A stretch of DNA of 64,000 nucleotides from Leishmania infantum JPCM5 (GCF_000002875.2 NC_009397.2:188501-252500); one strand, 5' to 3'; shown: positions 1-10,336, counted from the first letter of the stretch. Numbers and translations: made by a program. The notes: generated from the letters alone by a model not told the origin.

Positions 1-478
1 CCTTGCACAAAACTCCCTGATGGTGTGCGCCTATTCGTGATGCGCTCCATTTGTGTGCGTAGTCGCTTCTCTCCTGTCTTGCTCTCTTCGCTTGAGCGCA
101 TCTCCGCGTTCTGCTCTCCTCTCTCTCCTTAACACACATTGTGCACCACACGCGCATCCGTACCTATTCGTTTAGCGTCTCCTCATCCAGCTCCCTCGTG
201 TACGTCTTTGCGTGAGAGTGAGTGTGAGTGTGTGTGTGCAACCATCCCCCTCCCCCTTCTTACACTGTTTGAGGATAACGTGTCTGCGTTTTGCGGAGCC
301 GCACATCCATTTCTCCCCCGCCTCCTGCCCGAGCTTCTGCTGCCCCCCCCCCCCCCCGCGCGCCACCACGCGGCCACCTCTCCCTCCTCGACACACACAC
401 ACACACACACAGACAGACATACAGACAGACAGACTTCTGTTCTCGTTCATTTTCTTTTCTGTGAGGCTTTTCGTTGGC
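1..478. other. 5' flank of U-box gene, no gene seen
   Basis: Pyrimidine-rich leader DNA with no credible coding sequence. It holds a C run near 346-358, a CA tract at about 391-411 followed by CAGA repeats, and a T/C-rich stretch at about 434-460 ahead of AG at 464-465. That stretch could serve as a trans-splice acceptor for the gene starting at 479, though the leader would then be very short. An open frame continues upstream of 479 to a GTG at 212, but it reads through the microsatellite and is not convincing as protein. Confidence 0.6.
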
Positions 479-2593
479 ATGTCGGTGCATCCCGCTGTTC
501 AGTCGCTGTGTGAACAGCCCATCGACACCATCGGACTGACAGCTGTCTCTGCAGTTGCCTCCGCCCTCGGAGATGTATCGACCGCCACAGATCTTATCCA
601 GCGGCCTGAGCAGGAGAAGGCGCTGCATGATCTGCTGAAGAAGTGCATGTCGATCTTGAACAATAGCGGCAAAAACTTCGCGCTGCGACTGGCGTGCCTG
701 GAGTGCCTGTACGCACTCTCTCAACCCCCCATCCCCGCATTTCGGACGGGGCTGCTGTGCAACACACTGAACAGCGTGAACAGCAGCGTGGAGGAGATGC
801 TGGCGCGGACGGGGCCAAGCGGGACTGAGAGCCCTTCCTCGGCTCGAGAAATGTTCACAGTGCTGGTCTTTCGCTTCACCAACTACGACACGAAGGTAGC
901 TCGGCTGCTGCTGCAGCATATGTGCGACGGCGACGTCGGCACAATGATGCAGACGCTCCTCCGTGTCATGGTGCAGCATTGTGAGACATGCGAGTGGCCA
1001 CTGCTGCAGGCGGCGTTGCAGTCTCTCTACGAACTGACGGTGCCGATTACCTACTACGCCACCGGCAAGGACGGCGCCGCGGAGCCGAGCTGCGACTCTG
1101 CCGCAACAGCGACCGACAGCTCGCTGCAGAGCTTCACGGTGGAGAGCTTCCAAGACAGAATTGCCGTGCTGCTCACGGAGATGCGCAACCACCGACTTCT
1201 GGAGAAGCTGCTGGCGTCACTGCGCTTGTCGTGGCACGAGTCCACCCACAACCGCAGCCCGCCGTCGCTTGCACAAGGATACGCGGAGTCGGTCGCGCTG
1301 GGAGCCCTTGGCCGCCCTGACGTGGCGCACACTGTCACCAGCGCCAGCGCGGAGCAGCAGATGGAGTTGCTCAACTGGCTCTCTGCCTTTACGCTGCTAT
1401 GCCGGGCACTGGACAACATGGTCGAGTTCTGCCGGGACGCGAAGCTCTCAAGGGAGGTGCGGGCCCGGCTGCTGAGCGACCCCGGCTGCCACGACTGGCT
1501 TGCGTCCGCGGCCGTGCCGGCTGTCGTTGCAGCCATACAGGTGTGGATGTCTGAAGACGGCGCCAGCGCCACGCCCGCAGCGATCAGCGACGGCAGCGCA
1601 GGCCCCTTCGCGACGGCCAAGGTCAAGCTCAGCTTGCTAACGGCAGCCGTCACGCTCCTGCGCATGCTGCGATTTGCCCTGTACAAACCAGCTGTGGGCT
1701 TCACCGCAGCGCTGCTCTCCTCGATGGCGTGCCTTGCAGCGCAGGTGCAGCGCGGGGAGCCACATCTCCGTCTGCAGTACGGCGGCATGCAGGTAATGCT
1801 CTTGACGATCGAGTGCCTTGTGAACATGAACGCGGTGGCAGTTACCAGCCCGGTGAACCTCTCAGAGTCATACCATGGGTTGCTGCGCACCATCGCAGCG
1901 GACAAGACTCGCTGTACGTTATCGAACTGCTCCAGCGACGCCAGCAGCGGCCACGGGGCGGTCGCGGAGCCGCAGCCGGATGCACTGCTGCCCATCGCTG
2001 AATGGTTCATCTTGTGCGTGCGCGAGGAGGAGTCCTCGTTCTTTGATATCGACAGCGGCAACGCATCCGTGGCGCTGCTGCACGAGTGCTTCGCGTCAGA
2101 GGAGGCCATGCTGCAGGACGCGGCAGACCGCGTCGCTGACCTTGTTGCGCTCGAGTCGCAGCTGGCGATGATGCAGAACTTTTTGCTTCTCATGACACTG
2201 ACAGAGCTGCTGAGTGGGCTACCCGATGGCGGGCTGGAGCGGTTGACGCAATCTGGTCCGCGCAGGCGCAGCGGCGCTACAGACGCGCAACAGAAGCCAC
2301 CGAACGACAGCGGCAGCTCGTCAAAGAGGTGCAGGCCTTCCAAGAAGAAAGCGTCGCACCACCCCGCGGCGTACGTGTGCGACTTGACGGGAAAGTTGAT
2401 GCGCGAACCGGTGGTACTCAAGGGCGGGCACCGATTCGAATTCGACGCACTGCAGAACGTCATTCTGCAGGTCGGACATGTCGACCCCATCTCTGGCGAG
2501 TCTATCGACGAAGACGTCGAGGTAAACATCGCACTGCAGCAGGAGATTGCGGCCTATCGTGTCAAGCGCGCATCCGAAAAAGGAGGCAGTTGA
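479..2593 (+). CDS. U-box domain protein with helical N-terminal region
   Basis: A 704-residue protein. The C-terminus (about residues 632-704) reads as a U-box: VCDLTGKLMREPVVL, then GGHRFE, DPISGE and an N-x-ALQQEI end, which matches the U-box pattern of Cys-containing opening, EPV, G-H-x-F/Y and P-x-(T/S)-G. U-boxes bind E2 enzymes without zinc and act as ubiquitin ligases or co-chaperone ligases. The first ~550 residues are rich in Leu/Ala helices and look like ARM/HEAT-type solenoid, but I cannot name the family. A basic Ser/Lys linker (about 595-630) precedes the U-box. The start is the first ATG after the pyrimidine tract. Ubiquitin ligase activity is inferred from the fold only. A SIDER2-like element lies in the downstream 3' flank in sense orientation. 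Confidence 0.8.
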   Translation: MSVHPAVQSLCEQPIDTIGLTAVSAVASALGDVSTATDLIQRPEQEKALHDLLKKCMSILNNSGKNFALRLACLECLYALSQPPIPAFRTGLLCNTLNSVNSSVEEMLARTGPSGTESPSSAREMFTVLVFRFTNYDTKVARLLLQHMCDGDVGTMMQTLLRVMVQHCETCEWPLLQAALQSLYELTVPITYYATGKDGAAEPSCDSAATATDSSLQSFTVESFQDRIAVLLTEMRNHRLLEKLLASLRLSWHESTHNRSPPSLAQGYAESVALGALGRPDVAHTVTSASAEQQMELLNWLSAFTLLCRALDNMVEFCRDAKLSREVRARLLSDPGCHDWLASAAVPAVVAAIQVWMSEDGASATPAAISDGSAGPFATAKVKLSLLTAAVTLLRMLRFALYKPAVGFTAALLSSMACLAAQVQRGEPHLRLQYGGMQVMLLTIECLVNMNAVAVTSPVNLSESYHGLLRTIAADKTRCTLSNCSSDASSGHGAVAEPQPDALLPIAEWFILCVREEESSFFDIDSGNASVALLHECFASEEAMLQDAADRVADLVALESQLAMMQNFLLLMTLTELLSGLPDGGLERLTQSGPRRRSGATDAQQKPPNDSGSSSKRCRPSKKKASHHPAAYVCDLTGKLMREPVVLKGGHRFEFDALQNVILQVGHVDPISGESIDEDVEVNIALQQEIAAYRVKRASEKGGS

Positions 2594-4501
2594 TATCCAA
2601 CCCCACCCCACCCTCTTGCGCGTTCCTGCTCTCTCTCGTGTTGTTACGGGGGAAGGAGAAAAGAGGAGCTGTGGGCTATCTATGTAGACTAGCTGTGGAG
2701 CGTGGCACATGGAACGCAATGGGGGACGTCCCCGCTCCCCTCTTTTATCTGCTTGGCTTGGCGCCCATGTGCGCCTTCTCCCCTCTCTGCGTTTTCTGGT
2801 GTTGCGTGGAAGTTGCCGCCGCCGCCCTTCCCCCATCAAGACGATGATGCCGGGGGTGGGATGGGGTAGGGGGACACCCCTCTCCGTGCGTCGTATCACA
2901 GAGTCCAGTGCCCCCCCCCCCGCAGACAGAAGCGCCGTTTGGAAGCAAAGCCCCACGATGCAGAAGGGTGGGAGCTGTGCGCACGCGCTGCCATGCACAG
3001 CTGGCCCGGCGTGCCGCGTCTGGGCAGTGCGTGCACAGGTAAGAGGAGCACGAGCGACGGACGGGCAAGGCGCGAAGAGATCCGTATCGATCAGCCCCAA
3101 GGTGCATGTCGGCAAAGCATGCGGCATCTCCGACATCCGACCCGGGTGGGCCGATGAGGCACAGATGCCGGAAGCATGGCGCGAGCACCCCGAATTTGCA
3201 CCGTGGCGTCCTCCGGACTCCACCATAGAGATTCGCGGCACCACATTGCGGAACGCCGGGACTTAGAGCGACTGAGGGCGAAGCGTGGCACCCAGGCAGA
3301 GTGTGCAGAGGGTCTCCATAGAGCCCCTGACCTGTGGCTGGCCAACCTCCTCCCTGAGCTCATGCGGCATGCACCTGGACCACCCCGCTGTTACACTCAC
3401 GGCAGACGCCTGCCGCCTCCGCCCTCGAGCGCAGGACCCTGGACGCGTCCCGCTGGGATCAAGACATGCAGTCTAGCCAGGTCCGTGTGGAGTTCGCCGC
3501 GCAGCGCGTACCCAACGAGGAGGCGAGGAAGGGCAGGAAGAGCTTGATAGGCGCATGACCCGATTCGGTGGCAGGACGGCTTGTCCCATGACGGCCAGGC
3601 GTTAGCGGCAGTGCCGCGGCGGCAGGCGATCGGTGGCTGTGTGGTTGTGCATGCGTATCCGTTTGCTGGCTTGCTCGCGGGTGGAATACGGGCGCGTTGG
3701 ACCGCTGAAAATGTGCGACTTACCGCTTCTCTCGATATCTTTCTTTGCCGTGCATCATCATGCGCGATGGATGCGCTCTTGCAGAGCTCGAGAGAAGGAG
3801 CGATGGAGGGGCATAGAGGGAGGGGGGGCAGCCATGCCCACAAAGGCAAACGCGAAAAGTCCTGACCTGCACGAGCAATTCGCAACTCGCGCGTGTTAGA
3901 CGTCCAAAGGGAGGTGCACCGCAAGCGCTCGCGGAGGCAATCATGAGCGCTGAGCTCTTTGTGTTTCTCCCCATTCCTCTGCATACGTGAGTGTGCCACT
4001 CGCTCCTCTCTTAGGCAGCGGCCATCTCCAGCCTTGCCACGCCCCCCTTCCCCCCGACATACACAGGAATGTGCGAGATTCTCCTGTTCTTTGGCCTTAA
4101 TCCATTGCTGCTCAACACCGCCTTTCCTCTTCTACGCTTCCTTGTCGCCGTCTTGCCCTCTCCATGCCCCCCTCTCTCTACACACGCACACGTACACATC
4201 AACATCCATCCGCACTCACCATTTCACGTCCACGTGCGCGTCTCCGCTTCCTCTCTCTCCTCGTGCTGGACATCTGACACTTTTCTTCTTCGCTCGGCTA
4301 CACGCTCACGTAGTTGTTTCATTGCGACTCCTGTTCGTTTTGTGTGTGTGTGTGTGCTCTTCGCCCCCGTATCTCCCTTTCTCGCCCCCCACTTCTCGCC
4401 GCGCCGCACCACCCCGCGTGTGCTGCTTCAGCTGCTGCTGCTCTGTCTCTGTGCGCTTGCATCAGTGTGCCCTCCCTTCCCCCATCTCCCCGCCGTACAC
4501 G
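2594..4501. other. Intergenic region between U-box and lectin genes
   Basis: About 1.9 kb without a convincing gene. It contains the SIDER2-like element listed separately (about 2870-3711). The 3' half (about 4000-4500) is strongly pyrimidine-rich on the + strand, with a TG tract at 4341-4356. It probably supplies the trans-splice acceptor for the lectin gene; AG dinucleotides at about 4432 and 4465 are candidates. The open frames here are low-complexity or retroposon-derived. Confidence 0.6.
2870..3711 (+). mobile_element. SIDER2-like retroposon, copy 1
   Basis: The 5' end carries the motif CCGTGCGTCGTATC shared with copies 3 and 4. The 3' third (about 3381-3711) matches copy 2 (49085-49420, opposite strand) at high identity and ends at GGACCGCTGAAA, which looks like a short A tail. 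This is the layout of Leishmania SIDER elements, non-autonomous degenerate retroposons related to ingi/DIRE. It lies in the 3' flank of the U-box gene in sense orientation, a position where SIDER2 copies have been reported to destabilise mRNA. Outer boundaries are approximate, and at ~840 bp it is longer than a typical SIDER2, so it may be composite. Confidence 0.75.
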
Positions 4502-5956
4502 ATGCCGCGCGCTTACCTCGCAGGCGAGCGCAGGGGCTGCCGTCGCTCCTGGTACGCGGTAGCCGTGTGCGCTGTAGTGGCGCTCGCCATCGGTGGTGGT
4601 GGACTTCTTATGGCCGCCGCAAGGGCCGTGCCGCGGCTGACGCCGGCGCAGGAGCACCGCGGCATCACCGCTGCCATAGGCCACCACTCTTTTGCCCCGC
4701 CGCTGCTGCGGCAGTACTACGGTGACGGCGAAATCCCACACTGGGTCATCTCCGGCACGTCCGTCATCACGGACGAATACGTGCGGCTCACGGCTGACCA
4801 GAAGAGCCAGACAGGCCACCTGTGGAACACGGAACCGCTGGATATGGACGCCTTCGAGGTGGTCGTGGGCTTCCGCGTCTATCGGCCAATGGGCGGCTTC
4901 GGCGCGGACGGCTTCGGGGTGTGGGTGGCGCAGCCGCCTCGCTTTGACGGCCCCCTCTTTGGCCGCCCGTCCACCTTCAACGGCTTCGGGGTCCTGTTCG
5001 ACTCGTACGACAACGACAACCGCCGCGACAACCCGATGGTGAGCCTCGTGTACAACGACGGGTCCAACACCAAGCACTTCGACCCTGAGAGGGACTTCAT
5101 GGGTGACAGCGTGGCCAGCTGCGTTTTCGACTTCCGCGAGATTCCCGAACCGAACATGGCCACCATGCGCATGGTGTACTTCAAGGGTGAACTTCAGGTG
5201 TACCTGTCCAGAAACAGCGAGGCCACAGAGACAGAGTGTCTCAAAGTCACCAGACTGCCGATGCCAGAGGGCAAGGTGTACCTCTCCTTATCTGCCCAGA
5301 CCGGCGGTGTGTCGGAGATCCACGACATCATGTTCGTTCATCTGTCTCCCCTGGTGGAGGCAAAGTACGACCACGATGTGCGGCAGACTACGGTGCCGAC
5401 CAACGGCCTCCACGACGCGCGGCTTTACGACAACGAGGCGATGAACAACCGCCAAACGTCAGAGGTGCCGACAGATACCCATTTACCCACGATGGTGCCG
5501 CAGGAGGCGCACCCGGCACAGCAGCAGCATCAATACCAGGAGGCACAGCCGACACAGCAGCAGCATCAATACCAGGAGGCACAGCCGACACAGCAGCAGC
5601 ATCAATACCAGGAGGCACAGCCGACACAGCAGCAGCATCAATACCAGGAGGCACAGCCGACACAGCAGCAGCATCAATACCAGGAGGCACAGGCGGCACA
5701 GCAGCAGCAGCAGAACCAGCCGTCCGCGCAGGCCACTGACAACATCGGTGAAAAAGAGCGGCAGCGAATCGAGGAGCTGGAGAGGAGGTTGGAAGAGCTC
5801 CAGGGCCGCAACGGTTACCGCGCCACGCGTCGCATTGATGAAGAAGTGGAAGAGTTGGTCGACTATGACGATGAAGACAGAAACAGACAACGCCGCGTGC
5901 GACGCGTGCGCCGTGCACGCACGCCCCGTAGCAACCGCGTGGAGCAGGATGAGTAG
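4502..5956 (+). CDS. Legume-type (ERGIC-53/VIP36-like) lectin with Gln-rich tandem repeats
   Basis: A 484-residue protein. Residues ~17-42 are hydrophobic (signal peptide or type II anchor). Residues ~55-285 are an L-type lectin domain: GADGFGVWV carries the usual Asp of the sugar/calcium site, and FDSYDNDNRRDNP matches the FDSFDNDGKKNNP block of ERGIC-53. Paired cysteines (SVASC and TECLK) match the family disulfide. Such lectins sort N-glycoproteins between ER and Golgi. The tail is unusual: six 12-residue units of the type EAQPTQQQHQYQ (residues 334-405), then a short coiled coil (EELERRLEEL) and an acidic then Arg-rich end. No C-terminal membrane segment or KK/FF export motif is visible, unlike ERGIC-53. 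The frame opens upstream only from a TTG, so the ATG at 4502 was chosen. Confidence 0.87.
   Translation: MPRAYLAGERRGCRRSWYAVAVCAVVALAIGGGGLLMAAARAVPRLTPAQEHRGITAAIGHHSFAPPLLRQYYGDGEIPHWVISGTSVITDEYVRLTADQKSQTGHLWNTEPLDMDAFEVVVGFRVYRPMGGFGADGFGVWVAQPPRFDGPLFGRPSTFNGFGVLFDSYDNDNRRDNPMVSLVYNDGSNTKHFDPERDFMGDSVASCVFDFREIPEPNMATMRMVYFKGELQVYLSRNSEATETECLKVTRLPMPEGKVYLSLSAQTGGVSEIHDIMFVHLSPLVEAKYDHDVRQTTVPTNGLHDARLYDNEAMNNRQTSEVPTDTHLPTMVPQEAHPAQQQHQYQEAQPTQQQHQYQEAQPTQQQHQYQEAQPTQQQHQYQEAQPTQQQHQYQEAQAAQQQQQNQPSAQATDNIGEKERQRIEELERRLEELQGRNGYRATRRIDEEVEELVDYDDEDRNRQRRVRRVRRARTPRSNRVEQDE
5501..5716 (+). repeat. Six tandem 36-bp units inside the lectin gene
   Basis: Units start at 5501, 5537, 5573, 5609, 5645 and 5681. 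Units 2-5 are identical; unit 1 and unit 6 diverge at a few bases. Each encodes 12 residues rich in Gln. The exact identity of the middle units suggests recent expansion or homogenisation, so copy number may vary between strains. The repeat is open in several other frames, which generates spurious overlapping reading frames on both strands. Confidence 0.97.
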
Positions 5957-6778
5957 AATGGGGAGCAGAGGTGAGGGGGCAGCTAAGAGCGGCGTCTTTG
6001 CCTCGGGTACTTTGTGTATGTATGTGTGTGCTTGCGTGCATCTGCGATGAGGGCGGCAGAGTTTCAAGGTTTCGGTGACAGGGCCTGCGCTGCTCTGTTT
6101 TCTCGCTTCCTGGCCTACCGCCACTCTCTGCCACCTTCCCCATCACCTCCTCGTCCGTCCTGCCCCTTCTGGGCGGGGCTTGCCGGTGTTCTCCTCGGGT
6201 GTGCGTCGGCGCGACGGCTGCCGTTGCCGCTGCGGTCGTCGTCTTCATACGTTATTGTGTGGAGGCTCATCTGTGCCGGTGTGTGTGTGTGTGTCAAGCA
6301 GTTTATCATGGGCCTGTCTGCCAATGCACACGCTCCGCCATGTCTGTTCTTCTCTCTGTGCTCTTTGGGCGGACCGCGATGCAGCCCCTCCCCCTCCCCC
6401 CAAACAAAGGAAAGTGTACAAGCAGTGAGCGCCTGCGCGTGTGCGTGTCTGCGCGATGCTCTCTCGCTTCCTCATGTGAACCCACTTGGAAGCCTGTGCC
6501 CGCCGGCTCCACCGTGCACCTCTCCTCTCCTCTGTTCGTTGGGTGCATGTCGTGGCCCCCCTCCCCTTCCTCTCTCTTTCGACACACACTAACACACATC
6601 CAAAGCATGTATGTGCGCATGCATGCTTGTGTGCATGCGGGTGTCGCGCTTCGTCCTCCTTTTCACTCCTTCCCTCCCCTACTTTAAAAACGAACGCACA
6701 CACAATCCCGCGTGCGCTTCCCGTGCTTCCTCCACGCCAGTAGCGCCGTGCCAACACGAAGGATTACTTACGGAAAAG
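5957..6778. other. Intergenic region, lectin to PA2G4-like gene
   Basis: No credible gene. It includes a TG tract at about 6279-6294 and pyrimidine-rich DNA. The last 130 bases hold the probable splice acceptor of the next gene (listed separately). Confidence 0.6.
6651..6740 (+). promoter_or_regulatory. Putative trans-splice acceptor of the PA2G4-like gene
   Basis: A pyrimidine tract at about 6651-6685 is followed by the first AG at 6739-6740, 38 bases before the ATG at 6779. If used, it removes the in-frame ATG at 6611 from the mature mRNA, supporting 6779 as the true start. Predicted from tract and AG position only. Confidence 0.45.
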
Positions 6779-8503
6779 ATGGGCCGCGGGTACAGTGCCA
6801 GCCGTAGCAAGAGCGGCCGTCCGACGCTGCGGATGAAGCGCTCCCGTTCCATGTCGCTGCACGCGCTGAAGAAGAACATGGACGCGCACGAGGCGGCCAA
6901 GGCGGCCAACGGCGGCAGCGCCGAGGCGTCGTCGTTGTCCTCTGCCGCGACGACCGAGGTGCCGCGCAAGACGCTCAAGGTGGTGCGCCAGCGTCGCGCG
7001 CCGTCTTCGTTGCTTTCATCGTCGTCGCCAGCAACAGCGAGCTCTACCCCCGCCGCTGCGAAGGTGACGATGAAAGGGGCGGCAACGAAGGTCAAGTCCG
7101 CCGACGGCCGCGGTCGCACCGCAACATCTAGCCCCGGCCCTCGTTCGCAGTCCGCCGCCTTTCGCCGCAATCTGGAAGACCTCGAAAGGCAGTTCGACGC
7201 CGCCATGGAGGCCAGCGAGGACGAAGATGAGACCGTCATGAACACCACGACCATGACCAAGTACAAGGAGTGCGGCCGCGTTGTCGACGCTGTGCTGGAT
7301 CAGCTCGCGGCGGCGTGCGTACCCGGCGCGAACACAAAGGTACTGTGCGACACAGGTGACGAGGAAATCGCGAGTCGGCTGAAGGGACTGTTCGTGAAGA
7401 CCAAGGGTGCGGATGGAAAGCGGCTGGCGCGCGGCATCTCGTACCCGACGAACGTGTCCGTGAACGAAATGCTGTGCAACGACAGCCCGTACCGCGTGGA
7501 GGACGGCGCCATCTTGAAGGACGGCGACGTCGTGAAGCTGCACGTGGGCTGCCACCTCGACGGCTACCCAGTGAGCGCCGCACGCACGGTCGTCGTCACC
7601 ACGAGAGCGGCTTCCGCGGTTACGGAGGGCGACGAGGAGGAGGCGCAGAGAAGGAGGAGCAGCACAGCGGCGACGTTGTCGTCGCGCTCAGCCGTTGGCA
7701 ACACCATTGAGGCGGCTCGCGTGGCGTTGCTGGCGATGATGCACGCGCTGCGCCCTGGCACACTCAACGCCGACATCACGGACGTCATCGCCGCCGTCGG
7801 GCAACACTACGGCGTGCAGGCTGTGGAGGGCGTGCTGTCGAACCGGAGCAAGCGCTGGGTGCCGGATGGGATCGACTGTATCATTGCCCGCCGCGTGACG
7901 AGCGAGGACCCGCATCAGGACGTGGCCGACTGCGAGGTGGGCGAGCATCAGGTGTGGTGCCTCGACGTCGCCTTCACTAACAACCACAACTACCGCATCA
8001 CGCTCTCTGAGAAGCCCGTGACACTGTTTCGTCGCACCCCTGCCGACTTCAACGCGGACGCGCGGGTGACGCAGGCGAACGAGACGCTGCAGGAGATCAC
8101 TGACACACATTTCTGCTTTCCTTTCCACTTCAAGAGCCTCGCGAACCCGCTAAAGGGGAAGCTTGGCATCCACGTGTTGGAGAAGAAGGGCATGGTGGAC
8201 AAGCTGCCCCCGCTGCGCACGAAGCACGGCTACGTGACGGCGCGGTTTAGTGCAACTGTGGCGGTGACGGCGAAGCGGGTGACGGTGCTGTGCGGCGCGC
8301 CGCCCACCGCCCCTGTGGCGACGCCGCCAGCAATGCGGCCAACCGTGTCGGAGGACACATTGGCGGCCGAGGTGCTTGCGTTGCTGAGACGCCCGTACGA
8401 GTTCGCCGATGTGCGCGCGGCAGTGACGGCGAAAGGCGCGAGGGACCAGAGCAGCCCCTCCGCGAAACGCATGCGCGTAGAGGCGCTGGAGAACGAAGAG
8501 TAG
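6779..8503 (+). CDS. PA2G4: PA2G4/Ebp1-like protein (M24 aminopeptidase fold, non-catalytic)
   Basis: A 574-residue protein. Residues ~161-500 align by eye with PA2G4/Ebp1: YKECGRVVDAVL, then YPTNVSVNEMLCN, then ILKDGDVVKLHVGCHLDGY, which correspond to the pita-bread methionine aminopeptidase fold. The metal-binding Asp-Asp-His-Glu-Glu set of active M24 enzymes is not recognisable (GDVVKLHVGCHLDGY lacks the paired Asp), as in Ebp1, so it is probably not a peptidase. Ebp1-type proteins bind ribosomes near the exit tunnel and RNA. Odd points: a basic Ser/Ala-rich N-terminal extension of ~160 residues absent from human PA2G4, and an internal low-complexity acidic/Ser insert near residues 280-305. 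The C-terminus (about 560-574) is basic then acidic. Confidence 0.82.
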   Translation: MGRGYSASRSKSGRPTLRMKRSRSMSLHALKKNMDAHEAAKAANGGSAEASSLSSAATTEVPRKTLKVVRQRRAPSSLLSSSSPATASSTPAAAKVTMKGAATKVKSADGRGRTATSSPGPRSQSAAFRRNLEDLERQFDAAMEASEDEDETVMNTTTMTKYKECGRVVDAVLDQLAAACVPGANTKVLCDTGDEEIASRLKGLFVKTKGADGKRLARGISYPTNVSVNEMLCNDSPYRVEDGAILKDGDVVKLHVGCHLDGYPVSAARTVVVTTRAASAVTEGDEEEAQRRRSSTAATLSSRSAVGNTIEAARVALLAMMHALRPGTLNADITDVIAAVGQHYGVQAVEGVLSNRSKRWVPDGIDCIIARRVTSEDPHQDVADCEVGEHQVWCLDVAFTNNHNYRITLSEKPVTLFRRTPADFNADARVTQANETLQEITDTHFCFPFHFKSLANPLKGKLGIHVLEKKGMVDKLPPLRTKHGYVTARFSATVAVTAKRVTVLCGAPPTAPVATPPAMRPTVSEDTLAAEVLALLRRPYEFADVRAAVTAKGARDQSSPSAKRMRVEALENEE

Positions 8504-9036
8504 GGCGGAGGAGAAGAGTGGGGAGGGGAGTGCCAGGGGGATCGGGTCAGGGCTGCGCGACATGATCGACCCTGCTGGCCGCCTCTTCGCGCCTCTCTTT
8601 TTCCCATACTCGGCGTTGTTGGAAGCGATTTTCTGCTTGCTGTGATGTGTGCAAGAGATTGTGTATGTGCGTGTATGTGAGAGCAGTCGACCGTGTGGGG
8701 CTGCCAGTCGTGGAATAGCTAAGGACGTAAGGATAAGCGTAACGTGTAACGGTGCACACACTCACCAACAGCTGCACCGCCACGGCGTGATGAGACGACT
8801 TGCGTGAGGAGAGCGAGTGAGCGAGAGGGTGGGGGGAAAGAAGTGGGGGGGGAGAGGGCGACAGAGGTGTGCGCATCGGTATCCGTGTGGATGGCGCGAT
8901 GACCATTGTCGGCCTCCCTGCTGCTCTCATCGACTTCTCCATCGGCACCCCCGGTGCCCCCCTCTGTGTGCGCCAGTTTCGGTGGCTTTGGCCGGTGTGT
9001 GGGTGTGCGCTCCTTCGATGGCTCCCGTACGTTGGC

Positions 9037-9071
9037 GGGGGGGGGGCGGCGGCGGCGGCGGCGGCGGCGGC
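9037..9071 (+). repeat. G10-(CGG)n tract
   Basis: A run of ten G residues followed directly by eight or so CGG triplets. It has quadruplex and hairpin potential on the + strand, which is also the transcribed RNA sense. It is intergenic. Confidence 0.9.
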
Positions 9072-10141
9072 TACTTTGTTTCCGACGCGTCGCACTTCGC
9101 CATGGACGCCACGAAGTGCGTGTCGAAGCAACGAAGCCACAACAAAAGAATACGAATCGCGAAGGCGCGGCGATACTGCGTCGGGCATTACACGAGACCC
9201 GCAATCCTTGTGTGTGTGTATGTGTATGCGTGTGTGTGCGCACGCTCCCCAGCACAAGAAAGTGGCGCAGCAGCGATCTATGCACAGGAAGGGAGGGGGT
9301 GGCAGACAGACCGGCCATGGCAAAGAGGAATGGAAGAACGCGGCAGTGCAGGGAAGAAGCTCGTGACAGTTCATGACGCCACTCTCTCCTCAGCCTCGAT
9401 TCCGCCTCCCTCGTTGCCCAGCATCCCTCCCCCCTCTCTCGCCACACACACACAAACACACACACACCCGCGCGTGCCTACAGTATCGCAGGCCTCCACG
9501 AAACGTGGACACCGCCGGTGCTTGCACGCACTCCCCCTCACCGACGCGGCTGCAGCTGCTGCGGTTGAACTGTTGCCACCACCGCCACTGGAGCTCAGTC
9601 CAGTAGTCGCAGAGCGCACCCCAACATCACCCTTCCTCTCGCCTCTCCCTACTGCTACTCTCTCTCTACGTGTCTGCCTCGCCATATCGCCAGCCGTTAC
9701 TGTTGGGGGCTGGGGTACATGTGGGCTCAACCCTGCTGTACACCTTCTCTTTCTGCATACGTACGCGCACGCATACACGCATACAGCGACAGACACAGGT
9801 ACAAACGCGCAACACGCCCGCCCTGTTACGCACGACTTGGCATCTGTCGCTGTACCTCTCTCTCGTAGCTCTTACTCTTGAGCGTCTTCTGTTTCTCATT
9901 TTCTCATGCGCACGCGCGTGTGTGTGTGTTCATCTCTGCACATCTTCCATCGTCTTTGTTTGCCCACGCTTGCACCTCCGCAAGCACGCCAGCCGCGCAC
10001 GCATACCTGCACCCCTCAGAACACGCGTGCCGCCCTCTGGCCAAGGTACAGAGCCCGCGGCACATCCCACACACGTACGCACGCATAGACCATACATCCA
10101 TCACCCACCCCCACCCGCACGCCCAGCTCAGACACACACAC

Positions 10142-10303
10142 ATATATATATATATATACATACACATACAAGCACTGCTATCTCTGCATAGACCACCTTC
10201 CCCCCTTTCCTTTGCACGCAGATAAACGGAAACGCCGCGCAGGGGCAAAGAGGTCAAGAGCGCTAACTGGATTCTTCGGCTGCGCCATCACCCCGCTGGG
10301 CGG

Positions 10304-10334
<31 letters not shown>
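10142..10334. repeat. TA and CA microsatellites
   Basis: An AT dinucleotide tract at about 10142-10158 and a CA tract at about 10306-10334, both in the leader region of the PSP1 gene. Confidence 0.9.

Positions 10335-10336
<2 letters not shown>

Noticed and set aside
212..478. N-terminal extension of the U-box protein
   Set aside because: Starts at a GTG and translates a CA/CAGA microsatellite; no conserved sequence before the ATG at 479.
1054..2529. 491-residue antisense frame over the U-box gene
   Set aside because: GC-rich codon bias leaves the opposite strand open; no domain or expected strand.
3959..4501. N-terminal extension of the lectin
   Set aside because: Starts at a TTG and is pyrimidine-tract translation; the signal-anchor begins after the ATG at 4502.
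5501..5716. CRISPR-like array
   Set aside because: Units are contiguous without spacers, in frame with a eukaryotic protein gene.
5388..6248. Long frames on the - strand over the lectin repeats
   Set aside because: The 36-bp unit is open in several frames; repetitive shadow of the lectin gene.
6611..6778. Upstream ATG extension of the PA2G4-like protein
   Set aside because: It crosses the pyrimidine tract and likely splice acceptor, so it should not be in the mature mRNA.
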